NCBI RefSeq assembly: GCF_009870825.1
Contig: NZ_WTWY01000022.1
Span: forward strand, 1-64,000
From: Paenibacillus sp. USDA918EY
Lineage (GTDB): Bacteria > Bacillota > Bacilli > Paenibacillales > Paenibacillaceae
DNA: 64,000 nt
Reading direction: 5' to 3'
The position numbers were made by a program, and so were the translations under genes. Below, piece after piece: positions 63,278 through 64,000 of the stretch. The notes below the pieces were generated by a model. It had not been told where the DNA came from, searched no databases, and worked only from the letters and a program-made list of their open reading frames with translations. Within the stretch, counting starts at the first letter, position 1. Each line of letters opens with the position of its first letter.

Positions 63278-64000
63278 ATGGAATGGAATAAAAACGGTTT
63301 GCTGCCTTTGGATTGGTTCAAGCAAATGCGCAGCCACTCCCCGGTCGTTCAGTCGGAAGGCAACGGAATCTGGAACGTTTTTAAATACGAGGACGTTAAA
63401 TACGTCTTCACGAATTACGAAATCTTCTCTTCCCAAGGGTCCCCGTCCTCGGAAGATCCGCTCGAATCGAGCATTTTGCGCCAGGACCCGCCGAAGCACC
63501 GTCAGCTGCGCAAGCTGGTCTCACAGGCTTTTACCCCGCGCGTGATCGAGTCCCTCGCACCGAAAATCCAATCCATCGCGGACTCCCTGCTTGACGAAGC
63601 CGAACGAAAGGGCCGGATGGACGCGGTCGCGGATTTGGCGAGCCCGCTTCCGATTACCGTCATTGCCGAAATGCTGGGCGTATCCATAGAGCACAGGGAA
63701 ACATTCAAAGCATGGTCGGACGCCCTCGTCGGCGATCATCCCGATGCCTATTATGCCTGCCAGCGGGAGATGAGCGCCTATTTTGCGGATATCGCCGAGG
63801 ACCGCAGACGTCATCCGCAGGACGATTTGATTACGAAGCTGGTGCAGGCCCGCATCGAAAACGAACATTTAACCGAAATGGAGATCATCGGATTTTGCAT
63901 CCTGCTGCTCGTGGCCGGCAACGAAACGACGACCAACCTGATCTCCTCGGCCATGCTGGCCATCGACAGTCTGCCGGAGGTGCGCTCGCAGCTGCTCGAA
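63278..64000 (+). CDS. Cytochrome P450, 5' part (runs off the right edge)
   Basis: 241 codons open to the end of the window, about 60% of a bacterial P450 of ~400 residues. Visible features: SILRQDPPKHRQLRKLVSQ (helix C with the heme-propionate HR pair), FTPRVIESL, and the helix I oxygen-activation motif LLVAGNETTTNLI. The overall pattern is like the Bacillus CYP109/YjiB group. The heme-Cys loop lies beyond the window. ATG 63278 is chosen from the family N-terminus; its ribosome site is weak (AAGTGACGG). Controlled by the neighbouring TetR. Confidence 0.9.
   Translation, partial: MEWNKNGLLPLDWFKQMRSHSPVVQSEGNGIWNVFKYEDVKYVFTNYEIFSSQGSPSSEDPLESSILRQDPPKHRQLRKLVSQAFTPRVIESLAPKIQSIADSLLDEAERKGRMDAVADLASPLPITVIAEMLGVSIEHRETFKAWSDALVGDHPDAYYACQREMSAYFADIAEDRRRHPQDDLITKLVQARIENEHLTEMEIIGFCILLLVAGNETTTNLISSAMLAIDSLPEVRSQLLE

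Overview
The window looks like a chromosomal segment of a Paenibacillus-type Gram-positive bacterium (Bacillota, Paenibacillaceae). This rests on what the sequence shows: strong GGAGG-type ribosome sites with frequent GTG/TTG starts, sigma-A promoters, CcpA-type cre sites, a perfect CIRCE element, a Bce-type antimicrobial-peptide module, a split glycine-dehydrogenase-like gene pair, a GlpP antiterminator, several carbohydrate ABC importers lacking their own ATPase, and at the left edge what reads as the promoter and leader of an rRNA operon leaving the window. No tRNA, CRISPR array, insertion sequence or phage gene was seen. The species is not determined.

Layout. 1-2.6 kb: rRNA-operon promoters (leftward), a YwnB-like NAD(P)-binding protein divergent from its YwnA-like Rrf2 repressor with a clear double operator, and a secreted protein with six 16-residue repeats. 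2.8-8.0 kb: an AraC regulator divergent from a four-gene operon (three Gfo/Idh/MocA dehydrogenases and a TIM-barrel sugar isomerase). 8.2-8.9 kb: a GDSL hydrolase. 9.1-14 kb: glgC-glgD-glgP. 14.4-27.5 kb, all leftward: a YesM/YesN two-component system, a sugar-binding lipoprotein, two permeases, a GH2 beta-galactosidase, an SDR dehydrogenase and a GcvPA/GcvPB-like pair, very tightly packed; a six-hairpin glycosidase lies just upstream (27.8-29.5 kb). 29.7-42 kb: a second leftward block with an OmpR-type two-component system plus a beta-propeller-like lipoprotein, an operon of binding protein, two permeases, a membrane-fusion (HlyD-type) protein and an 846-residue secreted protein, and an amidase-deacetylase fusion. 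The last operon and the fusion gene share an array of 11-bp direct repeats, suggesting one regulon. 42-45.6 kb: a SEC-C protein and htpG with CIRCE. 45.8-50.4 kb: BceR-BceS-BceA-BceB-type module. 50.5-53 kb: a lactone-oxidase-type flavoprotein and an alanine-racemase-fold protein. 53.0-53.2 kb: an intergenic repeat. 53.6 kb: a DUF3298-like protein. 54.6-60.5 kb: glpP followed by a Ugp-type importer with a HAD phosphatase, separated by a leader terminator that looks GlpP-controlled. 61-64 kb: an aldo/keto reductase divergent from an HxlR regulator, then a TetR regulator and the 5' part of a cytochrome P450.

The region is dominated by sugar uptake and use, under catabolite control (three good cre sites) and local regulators. 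The two blocks most likely to hold something undescribed are the beta-galactosidase/SDR/GcvP-like operon, which suggests a sugar-linked pathway using a repurposed P-protein, and the two-component/ABC importer/HlyD/secreted-protein block with its tandem 11-bp operator arrays.
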